The notes: generated by a model not told the origin, from the sequence alone. 64,000 bases of DNA from an uncultured Dorea sp. (GCA_910589275.1 CAJUTH010000007.1:33279-97278); one strand, 5' to 3'. Positions 1-8,551 are shown, counted from the stretch's first letter. Program-made: numbers and translations.

Positions 1-2
1 GT

Positions 3-1697
3 TTGGTTCAGTCTATGAACACAGAGTCCATGTATAAGAAGAATATCCTGGTCAGCCATAAGGCTGCATTTTCAGATTCGGCATATATGAACCTCTTGTT
101 TAGTGATAAGACAGGGACAATTACAGAAGGAAATCTCTCTCTGGTAGAGTTCATCCGGGGAAATGGAACAGTAGCAGATAAGCTGTCTGATCCGGATTTC
201 CTTGAAGCGGTTACGCTCAATAACCTGGCGAAGATCTCCGAGGGCAAAGCCATCGGAAGTAATAACATGGATCGGGCGCTTTTGACCTATGCAATCGCAA
301 ACGGCGGTACGGATGCCGCGGATAATTCCAAGGTAAAGGAGATCAGCGGTTTCGATTCAGAGAAGAAATGTGCGACAGTCACGCTTCATGACGGAACCGT
401 CTACTGGAAGGGCGCGACAGAGAATATCATCGGCGAGATTACACACTACGCCGCAGAAGACGGAGGGGTCAGAGCATTTACCCCTGCTGAACGGAGCAAG
501 GTGGAGGAGCAGATGATCGCGGAGGCCAAGAGGACCATGAAGCTTCTTGCGGTAGCGAAGTTCACGGAGGATAAGAAGATACTGCTTGCTATTCTCTGCT
601 TAAGAGATAATGTAAGAGCAGACGCGGTAGAGACGGTGGGCGTACTGAACCGCGCGGGAATCCAGGTGGTAATGGTAACCGGCGACGCAGAGGAGACGGC
701 AGTTGCGATCGCGAAGGAAGCAGGGATTCTTAAGGATGAGAGCAAGGATGTAGTCCTTACTCATGATGAACTGGAGCAGATGTCAGATGACGAGCTTAAG
801 AAGAAGCTTCCAAATCTTCGTGTTGTGAGCCGTGCGAAGCCTCTGGATAAGAGACGTCTGGTTACCGTTGCCCAGCAGATGGACAATGTATGCGGTATGA
901 CAGGCGACGGCGTCAACGACGCGCCGGCGCTTAAGCAGGCGGATATCGGATTTGCCATGGGAGACGGAACCGCAGTTGCCCAGGAGGCGGGAGATGTGGT
1001 AATCCTTAACAACAGTTTGACTTCTATCAAGGATTGTGTTCTGAACAGCCGTACCATGGCGAAATCAGTCGGGAAGTTTTTGATCTTCCAGTTGACGGTC
1101 AATATCAGTACACTGTTGATGAATATCATCGCCCCGATCCTTGGATGGACCGAGCCATTCTCCATCGTACAGATCTTATGGATCAACCTGATTATGGATA
1201 CGCTTGCGGCAATGGCATTCGGCGGAGAGCCAATCTTGCAGCGTTATATGGATGATAAGCCGGCGAAAAGAACCGATAATATACTGACTGGGTTTATCAA
1301 GTCGGCGATCGGAGTCAGTTCTGTATTTATAACGCTGGGATCTATCCTGATTCTTGAAGATATTGGCGGAATCACAGAGTTTGTAATGCCGGCGTCCTGC
1401 ATGGATCCGGAGCTGTATGAGAAGACGTTTATGTTTGCCTTTTTCATTTATGCGATTATCTTCAACAGTCTGAACACCAGGTCGGACAGGTTCAATCTGT
1501 TTGAGCATATCGGCGAGAATAAGCGGTTCCTTGTTGTGATGGGATCTATCTTCGTGCTCCAGACGGTAATCATCCAGATTGGCGGAGAGGTGTTCAGTAC
1601 GACGATGCTCAGTATGCGGGCATTGTTAACTGCAATGGCGCTGGGATTTATGGTTATTCCGGCGGACCTCATTCGGAAAGCGGTGGTCAGGAAATGA
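3..1697 (+). CDS. Calcium-type P-type ATPase (PMCA-like), 3' part; 5' end outside window
   Basis: C-terminal portion of a P-type cation pump that uses ATP to move a cation, probably Ca2+, across the cytoplasmic membrane. The frame is open to the left edge, so the N-terminal transmembrane and actuator domains are missing from view. The phosphorylation motif DKTGT is at visible residues 35-39, and the hinge motif TGDGVNDAPALKQADIG is near residue 300. Hydrophobic segments follow to the C-terminus. The motif NLIMDTLAAMAFG in the sixth helix resembles plasma-membrane (type IIB) Ca2+ pumps (family knowledge). The stop overlaps the start of the next gene in an ATGA, which suggests translational coupling. 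The family call is secure; the exact ion is inferred. Confidence 0.9.
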   Translation: MVQSMNTESMYKKNILVSHKAAFSDSAYMNLLFSDKTGTITEGNLSLVEFIRGNGTVADKLSDPDFLEAVTLNNLAKISEGKAIGSNNMDRALLTYAIANGGTDAADNSKVKEISGFDSEKKCATVTLHDGTVYWKGATENIIGEITHYAAEDGGVRAFTPAERSKVEEQMIAEAKRTMKLLAVAKFTEDKKILLAILCLRDNVRADAVETVGVLNRAGIQVVMVTGDAEETAVAIAKEAGILKDESKDVVLTHDELEQMSDDELKKKLPNLRVVSRAKPLDKRRLVTVAQQMDNVCGMTGDGVNDAPALKQADIGFAMGDGTAVAQEAGDVVILNNSLTSIKDCVLNSRTMAKSVGKFLIFQLTVNISTLLMNIIAPILGWTEPFSIVQILWINLIMDTLAAMAFGGEPILQRYMDDKPAKRTDNILTGFIKSAIGVSSVFITLGSILILEDIGGITEFVMPASCMDPELYEKTFMFAFFIYAIIFNSLNTRSDRFNLFEHIGENKRFLVVMGSIFVLQTVIIQIGGEVFSTTMLSMRALLTAMALGFMVIPADLIRKAVVRK

Positions 1698-2629
1698 TGC
1701 GCATCGTGCATCTGGATCTTGATAATACCCTGATTTATTCATATAAGCATATTCTGCCGGACAACCTAGGATGTCCGGCAGTTTGTCCAAAGGGAATAGA
1801 CGTGGGGAGTCCTATGGGTCTGCAAGGAAGTATTGTGCCGGCAGAAAATAGGTGGATGAGTGTTGAGACATATCAGGGCAGAAATATTTCCTATATGACG
1901 GAAAGGACACATGCATTGCTGGGGCAGCTCAGTAAGAAATGTCTGCTTGTGCCGACCACAACCAGAACCATAGAACAGTACAGCCGAATCAAGATACTGG
2001 CTGCGGACAGAATGTTAGAACAACAGTATAGTCAGGCCGGGAACAGTGCAGATTTATTTAATTTTGCACTGGTCTGCAATGGAGGAATTCTTCTGGCTGA
2101 CGGAGAGAGTGACCGATCATGGTATGAGCAGTCGAGGGCAATAATCGCGGATTGTACCGGGGAACTGCGGCGTGCGTTTGGATTGCTTAAGAGAGAACCT
2201 CTTCGTAAATTTGAATTACGTTTCATTGAGGAACTGTTCATTTTCACGAAATGTAATAATCCGGATGTTGTTATCGCCAGGCTGAACATGGAACTGGATC
2301 CGGAGAAAGTGGATGTGCTTGGCAATGGAGAGAAGGTCTATGTGGTTCCGAAGAAGCTGAATAAAGGTACGGCCGTCAGAAGGTTCCGTGAGTATATCGG
2401 GGCCGATGAAGTAATCACGGCCGGTGACAGTGCGTTTGACGCGCCGATGGCAGAGGCTGCGGACATCGGTATCGTTCCGAATGGGTTTTGCGAAAAATAC
2501 CATGGAAGAGATAACATGAAAGAGATGAGAGGGGAGCATGTCTTCTCGGAAGAGATGCTTGCGTGGATAAACGGATATATAGGTGGATGGAATGCGGATT
2601 CAGATTGTAGAGGATGGCCGGGCGCGTGA
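1694..2629 (+). CDS. HAD-superfamily hydrolase
   Basis: Predicted cytoplasmic phosphatase of the haloacid dehalogenase superfamily, about 311 aa. Motif I (DLDNT, Asp8 and Asp10) is at the N-terminus, a TTTRT stretch near residue 86 fits motif II, and GDSAFDAPM near residue 243 fits motif IV, where Mg2+ is bound. The insert between them fits a type IIB cap. The start overlaps the ATPase stop (ATGA), so the two are probably co-transcribed. A second ATG three bases downstream is an equally possible start. The last residues (about 2592-2629) overlap the start of decayed two-component sequence, so the C-terminus may have been altered by a deletion. The substrate cannot be told from sequence. Confidence 0.8.
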   Translation: MMRIVHLDLDNTLIYSYKHILPDNLGCPAVCPKGIDVGSPMGLQGSIVPAENRWMSVETYQGRNISYMTERTHALLGQLSKKCLLVPTTTRTIEQYSRIKILAADRMLEQQYSQAGNSADLFNFALVCNGGILLADGESDRSWYEQSRAIIADCTGELRRAFGLLKREPLRKFELRFIEELFIFTKCNNPDVVIARLNMELDPEKVDVLGNGEKVYVVPKKLNKGTAVRRFREYIGADEVITAGDSAFDAPMAEAADIGIVPNGFCEKYHGRDNMKEMRGEHVFSEEMLAWINGYIGGWNADSDCRGWPGA

Positions 2630-2757
2630 TGCTTGACGTGAATGAGCAGAGGCTTTTAAAGTTTCTGGTGGCAAACCGAGGAACGCATGGAAGACGGTTC
2701 AGGCGTTGGGCTGTATCTGGCAAGGGAGATAGTAAGGATAGAGAAGTTTAACCACTA
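2592..2757 (+). pseudogene. Remnant of a two-component system (response regulator plus histidine kinase fragments)
   Basis: Three short fragments lie end to end in different frames. At 2592-2633 ATG opens MRIQIVEDGRARDA, which resembles the start of an OmpR-type receiver domain and then hits a stop. At 2638-2685 the translation NEQRLLKFLVANRGT resembles the winged-helix DNA-binding domain of such regulators. At 2690-2734 EDGSGVGLYLAREIV matches the G2 box at the C-terminus of a sensor kinase ATPase domain. Together they look like a response regulator-kinase pair collapsed by internal deletions. This rests on motif resemblance only; each piece is short. Confidence 0.6.
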
Positions 2758-2786
2758 TATCAGAGAAAATATATGGAGGAAGGCCA

Positions 2787-3230
2787 ATGATAACACTACA
2801 GGAAATAAGAACAACAGAAAAATTGGAACGGTCTGTTGAAGCCGTCTGTCCTCAGAGTAAAATCTGGGGGTTCATATTGGAATCGGAAAAAGAGATGGCA
2901 GGGGCGAACGGCGTGATTGCTTATGAAATTATAGATTCGGCAGAATTGGCAGGACTGATACAGTATTCATATAAAAAAGCAGGATTTTTCCATAAGGACA
3001 GGCTGGTTATCGACGTATTAACTTTGAAAAAATATTCATCCGGGCTTCTTCATGAAGTGCACAGGTATTTGGCAGAACAATACAAATTATCGGGACAGCT
3101 TGTCCATATTATTCAAAAGGATGAAGATAATGCAGAAATTCAGGAACAGCTTCTAAAGGATGGATTTAAAGAAAATAAGAATATGGCGGGACGTCGGCTA
3201 AGTGAGAATGAAGTGGCGCTGGTATTGTGA
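2787..3230 (+). CDS. Small protein of unknown function, possibly GNAT-like
   Basis: A 147-aa protein that I do not recognise with certainty. It starts at an ATG preceded by GGAGGAAGG at about 2775. The arrangement of alternating strands and helices, and a C-terminal stretch of the type 'EIQEQLLKDGFKEN', are reminiscent of the end of GNAT N-acetyltransferases, where a final helix leads into a GF motif. No clear acetyl-CoA pyrophosphate-binding loop is visible. It lies alone between the decayed two-component remnant and the toxin-antitoxin pair. The reading frame is convincing as a gene; the function is open. Confidence 0.55.
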   Translation: MITLQEIRTTEKLERSVEAVCPQSKIWGFILESEKEMAGANGVIAYEIIDSAELAGLIQYSYKKAGFFHKDRLVIDVLTLKKYSSGLLHEVHRYLAEQYKLSGQLVHIIQKDEDNAEIQEQLLKDGFKENKNMAGRRLSENEVALVL

Positions 3231-3399
3231 ATGTGTAAAAAAGTCATGTGCTGGATCAGGTTATAGTTTAGATGATTGCAGGGAGCGTGAAATAGAACCG
3301 GAACAGCCCTATAAGGGAACTTTTCATTAGAATTTTGATGGAAATATTGTGTATAATACGAATGTGGAATATAATAAAAGCATGGAGGAGGAAGAATTT

Positions 3400-3750
3400 A
3401 TGGGTGTCACTTTGCTAGATTTAACAGAAAGGCTTGTACCTATATCAGATTTTAGCCAGGGGAAAGCCGGGAAGATATTCAATGATGTAGCAGAAAATAA
3501 TCATGAATATATTATATTAAAAAACAATCAGCCGACTGCTGTACTTGTGTCAGTGAAAGAATACCGGGATACGCAGGAGAAGATTTTAAAGTTAGAAAGG
3601 TTAATGGAAAGGATAGAAAATATCCGGCTGATGAAGCTTGCAGAAAGCAGAGAAAATAGTCCGGCATCTTCTTTTGAAACATTTATAAATGAAGAGGGTT
3701 TTTGCATGGAAGAGCTGGAAGAATTATCTGGAAGTGTGGAAATCGAATAA
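3400..3750 (+). CDS. Phd/YefM-type antitoxin
   Basis: Antitoxin of a type II toxin-antitoxin pair, 116 aa. The start at 3400 is chosen because GGAGGAGG lies at 3384-3391; the frame stays open further upstream without a good ribosome binding site. The N-terminal part, with FSQGKAGKIFNDVAENN followed by YIILKNNQPTAVLVSVKEY, is the Phd/YefM fold that dimerises and binds DNA. The C-terminal part should wrap the toxin. The stop overlaps the toxin ATG by one base, the usual coupled arrangement. A TATAAT box is present at 3352-3357, so the pair probably has its own autoregulated promoter. Confidence 0.85.
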   Translation: MGVTLLDLTERLVPISDFSQGKAGKIFNDVAENNHEYIILKNNQPTAVLVSVKEYRDTQEKILKLERLMERIENIRLMKLAESRENSPASSFETFINEEGFCMEELEELSGSVEIE

Positions 3751-3980
3751 TGGCATGGGAAATATGGATTACTAATGAAGCGAAAAAAGACTTTCATAAA
3801 ATCGAGGGGAGTATACGTAAGCAGATTCTGGCGGGTATTGTAAAAGTGTCAAAAGCCCCAATGCCAAGTCCTAAGGGGTATGGGAAGCCATTAGGAAATA
3901 AAAAAGGTAATAATTTGACAGCAAAATTGTATGATAAGTATGGTGATGATATCTTTAAAGATATTTTTGGGAAATTTTAG
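3750..3980 (+). pseudogene. RelE/StbE-family toxin, C-terminally truncated
   Basis: Toxin partner of the preceding antitoxin, starting at the overlapping ATG (3750), 76 aa. The first about 57 residues (MAWEIWITNEAKKDFHKIE through YGKPLGNKKGNNLT) follow the RelE/StbE mRNA interferase pattern. Family members then continue with a strand-rich core containing an IRVVY-type motif that carries catalytic residues. Here the sequence instead turns into AKLYDKYGDDIFKDIFGKF and stops. No recognisable toxin tail is seen in the following bases. It therefore looks like an inactivated toxin, although a short divergent active form cannot be excluded. Confidence 0.7.
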
Positions 3981-4027
3981 ATTCTTTCACAACTGTTAGA
4001 TTTGGGAAAGAGTGCGTTAAGAATGGG

Positions 4028-4079
4028 AAGGTATAATCAGGACAGAATAGAAAAAAGTTGCCTTAGTTATACCTTTTGT
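4028..4079 (+). terminator. Possible terminator after the toxin-antitoxin pair
   Basis: A 9-bp inverted repeat (AAGGTATAA at 4028-4036 and TTATACCTT at 4067-4075) with a roughly 30-nt loop and a short T-run. The large loop makes it a weak candidate. Confidence 0.3.
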
Positions 4080-4114
4080 AATTGGGAGTGAACAGCAGAA
4101 TCGTATAAAATCGG

Positions 4115-4143
4115 TTGACAAATCCTGCAAATTCGCATAAGAT
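4115..4143 (+). promoter_or_regulatory. Vegetative promoter of the cysE-cysS T-box transcript
   Basis: TTGACA at 4115-4120 and TAAGAT at 4138-4143 are separated by 17 bp. This puts the transcript start at about 4150, just before the T-box leader. Confidence 0.75.
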
Positions 4144-4159
4144 AATTCTAGATAAAAGA

Positions 4160-4449
4160 CTTAGAACGAAGAGAGTAGGAGATAACGTTTGCTGGCAGAG
4201 AGAGACCGTCATTGGCTGAAAGCGGTCTTCAGGAATATATTTCTGAAGTGCATTCGGGAGTCGATCCGGTGAAAGCTAGCAAGCTTTATGAAGGGCTAAA
4301 CCAGTGATTAGCCGGATACGAAGGGCGCACGTTACGCGCATGGAGCGGAGGAATTTCCGATACTATTTACGGGTTAGGAATCCTCTATGAGAGTGGAACC
4401 GCGGAGTGATGCTTCGTCTCTTATAACATTAAGAGACGAAGTTTTTTTA
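4160..4449 (+). promoter_or_regulatory. Cysteine T-box leader
   Basis: A tRNA-sensing transcription attenuator. The AGAGAGTAGG-like element (about 4170-4179) marks stem I. A TGC triplet at 4249-4251 sits where the specifier codon is expected and reads cysteine. The conserved T-box sequence GAGTGGAACCGCGG is at 4391-4404. The terminator follows: CTTCGTCTCTT (4412-4422) pairs with AAGAGACGAAG (4431-4441) ahead of a T-run. Uncharged tRNA-Cys should stabilise the antiterminator and switch on cysE and cysS, which matches the genes downstream. Confidence 0.93.
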
Positions 4450-4502
4450 TGATATACAGAATTTCATTCCCTATATCATAAAACCCTCCGGGGGATGCGC
4501 AC

Positions 4503-4568
4503 TGGCGCGAAGAAGAAAAATGTCGCAGGCGACCGCGCCAGACGCTAGAATGTGCTTTGGCACATTCT
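4503..4568 (+). repeat. Two consecutive hairpins between the T-box and cysE
   Basis: TGGCGCG (4503-4509) pairs with CGCGCCA (4534-4540) around a nested GTCGC/GCGAC hairpin. It is followed by AGAATGTGC (4547-4555) pairing with GCACATTCT (4560-4568). They lie in the readthrough transcript upstream of cysE. They could be an inserted repeat element or a processing/stability structure; the sequence does not decide. Confidence 0.5.
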
Positions 4569-4599
4569 TTATGAAAAGTGATTAGAAGGAGAGATTTTT

Positions 4600-5301
4600 A
4601 TGGGATTTATGTCCTATATTAAGGAAGAGATTCATGTAATCAGGGAGAGGGACCCGGCGATTAAGTCGAATATGGAAGTGTTTCTGTATCCCAGTTTTAA
4701 GGTGATTTTAAGCTACAGGCTGGCGCATAAGCTGTTTTTGAAGAAGCACTATTTTACAGCAAGGTGGATATCCCAGCGAGCGGCGAGGAAGACGGGAATT
4801 GAGATTCATCCGGGAGCGACCATTGGGAAAGGGCTCTTTATTGACCATGGCAGCGGGGTGATCATTGGTGAGACGGCGGAGCTTGGGGACAATGTGACCT
4901 TGTATCAGGGCGTGACCCTTGGCGGAACCGGAAAGGAACAGGGAAAACGGCATCCGACGCTGAAGGATAACGTGATGGTAAGCGCAGGAGCGAAGGTGCT
5001 CGGTTCTTTTACAATTGGAGAAAATTCTAAGATTGGGGCGGGTTCTGTTGTGTTAAATGAGGTGCCGCCTAACTGTACGGTGGTAGGAGTTCCCGGCCGT
5101 ATCGTAAAGATGGGAAATCTTAGGATTCCGCGTTATGATATGGATCAGGTAAATCTTCCGGATCCGGTTACCAGTGATATTTCACAATTACAGAGAGATA
5201 ATATTCGTATGAAGGAGAGGATCAGCCAGCTTGAGCGCAGGTTAAAGGCGCTGGGAGAGGCGGAAGAAACGAAAAAGGAGAGAAAAGATGAAGCTGTATA
5301 A
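4600..5301 (+). CDS. cysE: Serine O-acetyltransferase
   Basis: Cytoplasmic enzyme that transfers an acetyl group from acetyl-CoA to L-serine, giving O-acetylserine for cysteine synthesis. 233 aa, start ATG after AGAAGGAGAG. A helical N-terminal domain is followed by left-handed beta-helix hexapeptide repeats (about residues 65-165), with DHGSGVIIGE holding the catalytic His and GGTGK near the acetyl-CoA site. The C-terminal about 40 residues form a charged, coiled-coil-like tail. It is the first gene after the cysteine T-box and overlaps cysS by 14 bp, so precursor supply and tRNA-Cys charging answer to the same signal. Confidence 0.95.
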   Translation: MGFMSYIKEEIHVIRERDPAIKSNMEVFLYPSFKVILSYRLAHKLFLKKHYFTARWISQRAARKTGIEIHPGATIGKGLFIDHGSGVIIGETAELGDNVTLYQGVTLGGTGKEQGKRHPTLKDNVMVSAGAKVLGSFTIGENSKIGAGSVVLNEVPPNCTVVGVPGRIVKMGNLRIPRYDMDQVNLPDPVTSDISQLQRDNIRMKERISQLERRLKALGEAEETKKERKDEAV

Positions 5302-6694
5302 TACAATGTCTAAAAAGAAAGAAGAATTTATCCCAGTGGAGGAAGGAAAGGTTAAGATGTATGTCTGCGGACCTACGGTTTATAATTTTATCCATATTGG
5401 AAATGCAAGGCCGATGATTGTGTTTGACACGGTGCGCAGATACTTTGAATACAAGGGATACGATGTGAATTATGTATCGAATTTTACCGATGTAGACGAT
5501 AAGATTATCAAAAAGGCAAATGAGGAGGGCGTGCCGGCTGATGAGATTTCTGCAAGATATATTGCAGAATGTAAGAAGGATATGGAGGGCATGAATATTA
5601 AGCCTGCAACGACTCATCCGCTGGCAACTCAGGAAATTGACGGAATGCTTGACATGATCAGTATGCTGATTGAGAAGGGCTATGCTTATGAAAAGAACGG
5701 TACGGTGTATTTCCGGACCAGAAGTTTCAAGGATTACGGAAAGCTTTCTCATAAGAATCTGGATGATCTGCGTTCGGGGAATCGTTCTCTTTTGGTGAGC
5801 GGCGAAGATGAGAAGGAGGATCCGCTGGATTTTGTGCTGTGGAAGCCTAAGAAAGAAGGGGAACCCGCATGGGAATCTCCATGGAGCGAGGGACGTCCGG
5901 GCTGGCATATTGAGTGTTCGGTGATGTCAAAAAAATATCTGGGAGAACAGATCGACATTCATGCGGGCGGGGAGGATCTGGTGTTTCCCCATCATGAGAA
6001 TGAGATTGCCCAGAGCGAGGCGGCAAACGGAAAAGAATTTTCCAAATATTGGATGCACAATGCATTTTTAAATATTGACAACCACAAGATGAGCAAATCT
6101 CTTGGAAATTTCCGTACAGTCCGTGAGATCAGTGAGCAGTACGATCTTCAGATTCTTCGGTTTTTTATGCTGAGCGCCCACTATAGAAGCCCGCTGAATT
6201 TCAGCGCGGAGCTGATGGAGGCGTCAAAGAATGGGCTGGAGCGTATTTTAAATGCGGCGGATAATTTGAGATATTTATCGGAGAACGCCAAAGAAGAGAA
6301 TATGACAGGAAAAGAGAAGGAGAATCTGGACAAAACGGCGCAGTTTGTGACAGCTTTTGAAGCGGCTATGGAGGACGATTTTAATACGGCGGATGCGATC
6401 GCCGCAGTATTTGATCTGGTGAAATTTGCTAATACCACGGCGGATGCAGCGGGATCAAAGGAATATTTGGGGGCGCTTTATGATCTGCTTGTAAAATTGA
6501 CAGATGTGCTGGGCCTGATAGTGGAGAAAAAAGAAGAGATTTTAGACGAGGAAATTGAAGCTCTGATTGAAGAACGCCAAGCTGCAAGGAAGGCGAAGAA
6601 TTTTGCAAGAGCCGATGAGATTCGCGGCGAACTGGCGGCGAAGGGAATCGTGCTTCTGGATACCAGAGAAGGAGTAAAATGGAAAAAAGCATAG
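5288..6694 (+). CDS. cysS: Cysteinyl-tRNA synthetase
   Basis: Class I aminoacyl-tRNA synthetase that charges tRNA-Cys, 468 aa, full length. It has HIGN at residues 36-39 after a CGPTVYN zinc-ligand segment, WHIECS and HAGGEDLVFPHHENE with further zinc and substrate ligands, and KMSKSLGN near residue 267. The helical anticodon-binding region forms the C-terminus. The start ATG lies inside the end of cysE with AAGGAG upstream. The stop overlaps mrnC by 16 bp. It is regulated by the upstream T-box, and its product is the enzyme whose substrate tRNA the T-box senses. Confidence 0.97.
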   Translation: MKLYNTMSKKKEEFIPVEEGKVKMYVCGPTVYNFIHIGNARPMIVFDTVRRYFEYKGYDVNYVSNFTDVDDKIIKKANEEGVPADEISARYIAECKKDMEGMNIKPATTHPLATQEIDGMLDMISMLIEKGYAYEKNGTVYFRTRSFKDYGKLSHKNLDDLRSGNRSLLVSGEDEKEDPLDFVLWKPKKEGEPAWESPWSEGRPGWHIECSVMSKKYLGEQIDIHAGGEDLVFPHHENEIAQSEAANGKEFSKYWMHNAFLNIDNHKMSKSLGNFRTVREISEQYDLQILRFFMLSAHYRSPLNFSAELMEASKNGLERILNAADNLRYLSENAKEENMTGKEKENLDKTAQFVTAFEAAMEDDFNTADAIAAVFDLVKFANTTADAAGSKEYLGALYDLLVKLTDVLGLIVEKKEEILDEEIEALIEERQAARKAKNFARADEIRGELAAKGIVLLDTREGVKWKKA

Positions 6695-7131
6695 AATGGG
6701 AATTTGATTTCTTCATGCAGGATTTGATGCAGATGCGGGAGGCGGATGTGAGGGAATATTCTCCTCTTGCGCTGGCCTATTTAGGGGATGCGGTGTTTGA
6801 TCTGGTAATTAAGAGTCTGGTGCTGAATCAGGGGAACAAGCCGGTGCAGAAACTTCACAAGGAAACCAGCAGAATTGTACAGGCGTCTGCCCAGTCGAAG
6901 ATGATGCGCGTGATACAGGAGCAATTGACAGAGGAAGAGCATCAGGTATATAAACGGGGCAGAAATTCCAAAACCGTAAGTCCGGCAAAAAATCAGTCGG
7001 TGACAGATTACCGAAGAGCTACCGGATTTGAGGCGCTGATTGGATATTTATATTTGAAACGGGAATATCGGCGCATGCTGGAACTAATAAAGATCGGGCT
7101 CGGCGGTCTCGATAAAGATGTACAGAGATAA
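6679..7131 (+). CDS. mrnC: Mini-ribonuclease III
   Basis: Dimeric endoribonuclease that trims 23S rRNA precursor ends in Firmicutes. The 150-aa length fits the family: a catalytic RNase III fold without the double-stranded RNA-binding domain. YLGDAVFDL at residues 30-38 carries the signature acidic residue, and TGFEALIGYLYL near residue 115 is the second RNase III signature. It overlaps the end of cysS. The order cysE-cysS-mrnC-rlmB is the known Bacillus/Clostridia arrangement, so it is probably cotranscribed by readthrough. Confidence 0.93.
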   Translation: MEKSIEWEFDFFMQDLMQMREADVREYSPLALAYLGDAVFDLVIKSLVLNQGNKPVQKLHKETSRIVQASAQSKMMRVIQEQLTEEEHQVYKRGRNSKTVSPAKNQSVTDYRRATGFEALIGYLYLKREYRRMLELIKIGLGGLDKDVQR

Positions 7132-7155
7132 AATGAAAATGTTTAGGGAGTTTGT

Positions 7156-7911
7156 ATGAGTGAGAAGAATGCAGAAATAAAAAGCCTTGTGCTTGAGGGG
7201 AGAAATGCGGTGCTGGAAGCTTTCCGTGCCGGGAAGCCAATTGACAAGCTGTTTATTCTGGACGGCTGTCAGGACGGAGCCGTCCGTACGATCATAAGAG
7301 AAGCCAAAAAACATGATACGATTCTGAATTTTGTAAGCAGGGAGCGCTTGTCCCAGATGTCTGAGACCGGGAAGCATCAAGGCGTGATTGCCTATGCGGC
7401 CGCTTATGAATATGCGGAAATTGAAGACATGCTTGAACTTGCAGGAAAACGGCAGGAGCCGCCGTTTTTGATTCTTCTAGACGGCATTGAAGATCCGCAT
7501 AATCTGGGGGCAATTATCCGCACCGCCAACTTGGCGGGAGCTCACGGAGTTATTATTCCGAAGCGCCGGGCCGCAGGGCTTACGGCTGTAGCGGCGAAGA
7601 CTTCTGCCGGAGCGCTGAACTATACGCCGGTCGCCAAGGTGACCAATTTGAAAAAGACAATGGAAGAATTGAAGAAGAGGGGGCTGTGGTTCGTCTGCGC
7701 GGACATGGGAGGAACAGAGATGTACCACGTGGATTTGAAGGGGCCCGTCGGGCTGGTGATTGGCAACGAGGGGGAGGGCGTCAGCCGCCTTGTGAAAGAA
7801 ATCTGTGATTTTACCGCCAGCATCCCTATGAAAGGCGATATTGATTCCCTAAATGCATCGGTGGCTGCAGGAGTGCTTGCATATGAGGTAGTAAGGCAGA
7901 GAATGATGTAA
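7156..7911 (+). CDS. rlmB: 23S rRNA 2'-O-ribose methyltransferase, TrmH/SpoU family
   Basis: SAM-dependent methyltransferase of the SPOUT fold, expected to methylate the ribose of a 23S rRNA guanosine (2251 by E. coli numbering). 251 aa. An N-terminal L30e-like substrate-binding domain (about residues 10-85) is followed by the knotted catalytic domain: DGIEDPHNLGAIIRTAN (motif 1), LVIGNEGEGVSR (motif 2) and DSLNASVAAGVLAYE (motif 3). The ATG follows GTTTAGGGAG. It sits 24 bp after mrnC. In Bacillus a yacP gene lies between rlmB and sigH; here it is absent and only 10 bp separate the two. Confidence 0.92.
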   Translation: MSEKNAEIKSLVLEGRNAVLEAFRAGKPIDKLFILDGCQDGAVRTIIREAKKHDTILNFVSRERLSQMSETGKHQGVIAYAAAYEYAEIEDMLELAGKRQEPPFLILLDGIEDPHNLGAIIRTANLAGAHGVIIPKRRAAGLTAVAAKTSAGALNYTPVAKVTNLKKTMEELKKRGLWFVCADMGGTEMYHVDLKGPVGLVIGNEGEGVSRLVKEICDFTASIPMKGDIDSLNASVAAGVLAYEVVRQRMM

Positions 7912-7921
7912 GAGGGTTCAG

Positions 7922-8551
7922 GTGAAAGAGATGCTTGGAATGTCAAAATACGAGGCGTTTACAGATGAAGAATTAATCCGCAAGTTCCAAAAGGGCGAGA
8001 AGGAGATTATGGATTTTCTCATGGAAAAATATAAGAATCTTGTTCGCAAAGAAGCAAAAGCCATATTTCTTCTGGGCGGGGAGAACGACGATCTGATTCA
8101 GGAGGGAATGATCGGATTATTTAAGGCGGTACAGGATTATAATCCGGAGCAGAAGGTAACTTTTTTCAGCTTTGCTAAGCTTTGCATCCGCAGGCAGATG
8201 TACAGCGCTATTGAGGCTTCGAAGCGGAAGAAACATATTCCGCTGAATTCGTATGTATCGCTGTATGAGGAAGTGGAATCCGGAAAAAAGGGCCGGGTGC
8301 TGGACACGATTGAGGCAGGAGAGGAGAGCAATCCGGAGCATGCTGTGATTAACCGGGAGAACATAGAGGGGCTTGAGACAGAGTTGGAGGGAAGACTCAG
8401 CGAATTGGAGCGGAGAGTAATGTACCTGCATCTTTTGGGAACGGATTACAGAGCGATTGCAGAATTGATCAATAAAAGCCCGAAAACTGTGGATAATGCT
8501 CTTCAGAGAATCAAGGCGAAGACTTGGAAACTGTTAAGCGAGCGGAAATAA
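7922..8551 (+). CDS. sigH: RNA polymerase sigma factor SigH (early sporulation)
   Basis: Sigma-70-family factor, about 209 aa, that directs stationary-phase and early sporulation transcription in endospore formers. Region 2 is clear (DDLIQEGMIGLFKAVQDY, then FFSFAKLCIRRQMYSAIEA). Region 4 holds the helix-turn-helix YRAIAELINKSPKTVDNAL. The GTG at 7922 follows AGAGGG with suitable spacing; ATGs at 7931 and 7940 are alternatives, so the N-terminal six residues are uncertain. Position after rlmB supports SigH over other stationary sigma factors. A bidirectional terminator follows. Confidence 0.9.
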   Translation: MKEMLGMSKYEAFTDEELIRKFQKGEKEIMDFLMEKYKNLVRKEAKAIFLLGGENDDLIQEGMIGLFKAVQDYNPEQKVTFFSFAKLCIRRQMYSAIEASKRKKHIPLNSYVSLYEEVESGKKGRVLDTIEAGEESNPEHAVINRENIEGLETELEGRLSELERRVMYLHLLGTDYRAIAELINKSPKTVDNALQRIKAKTWKLLSERK

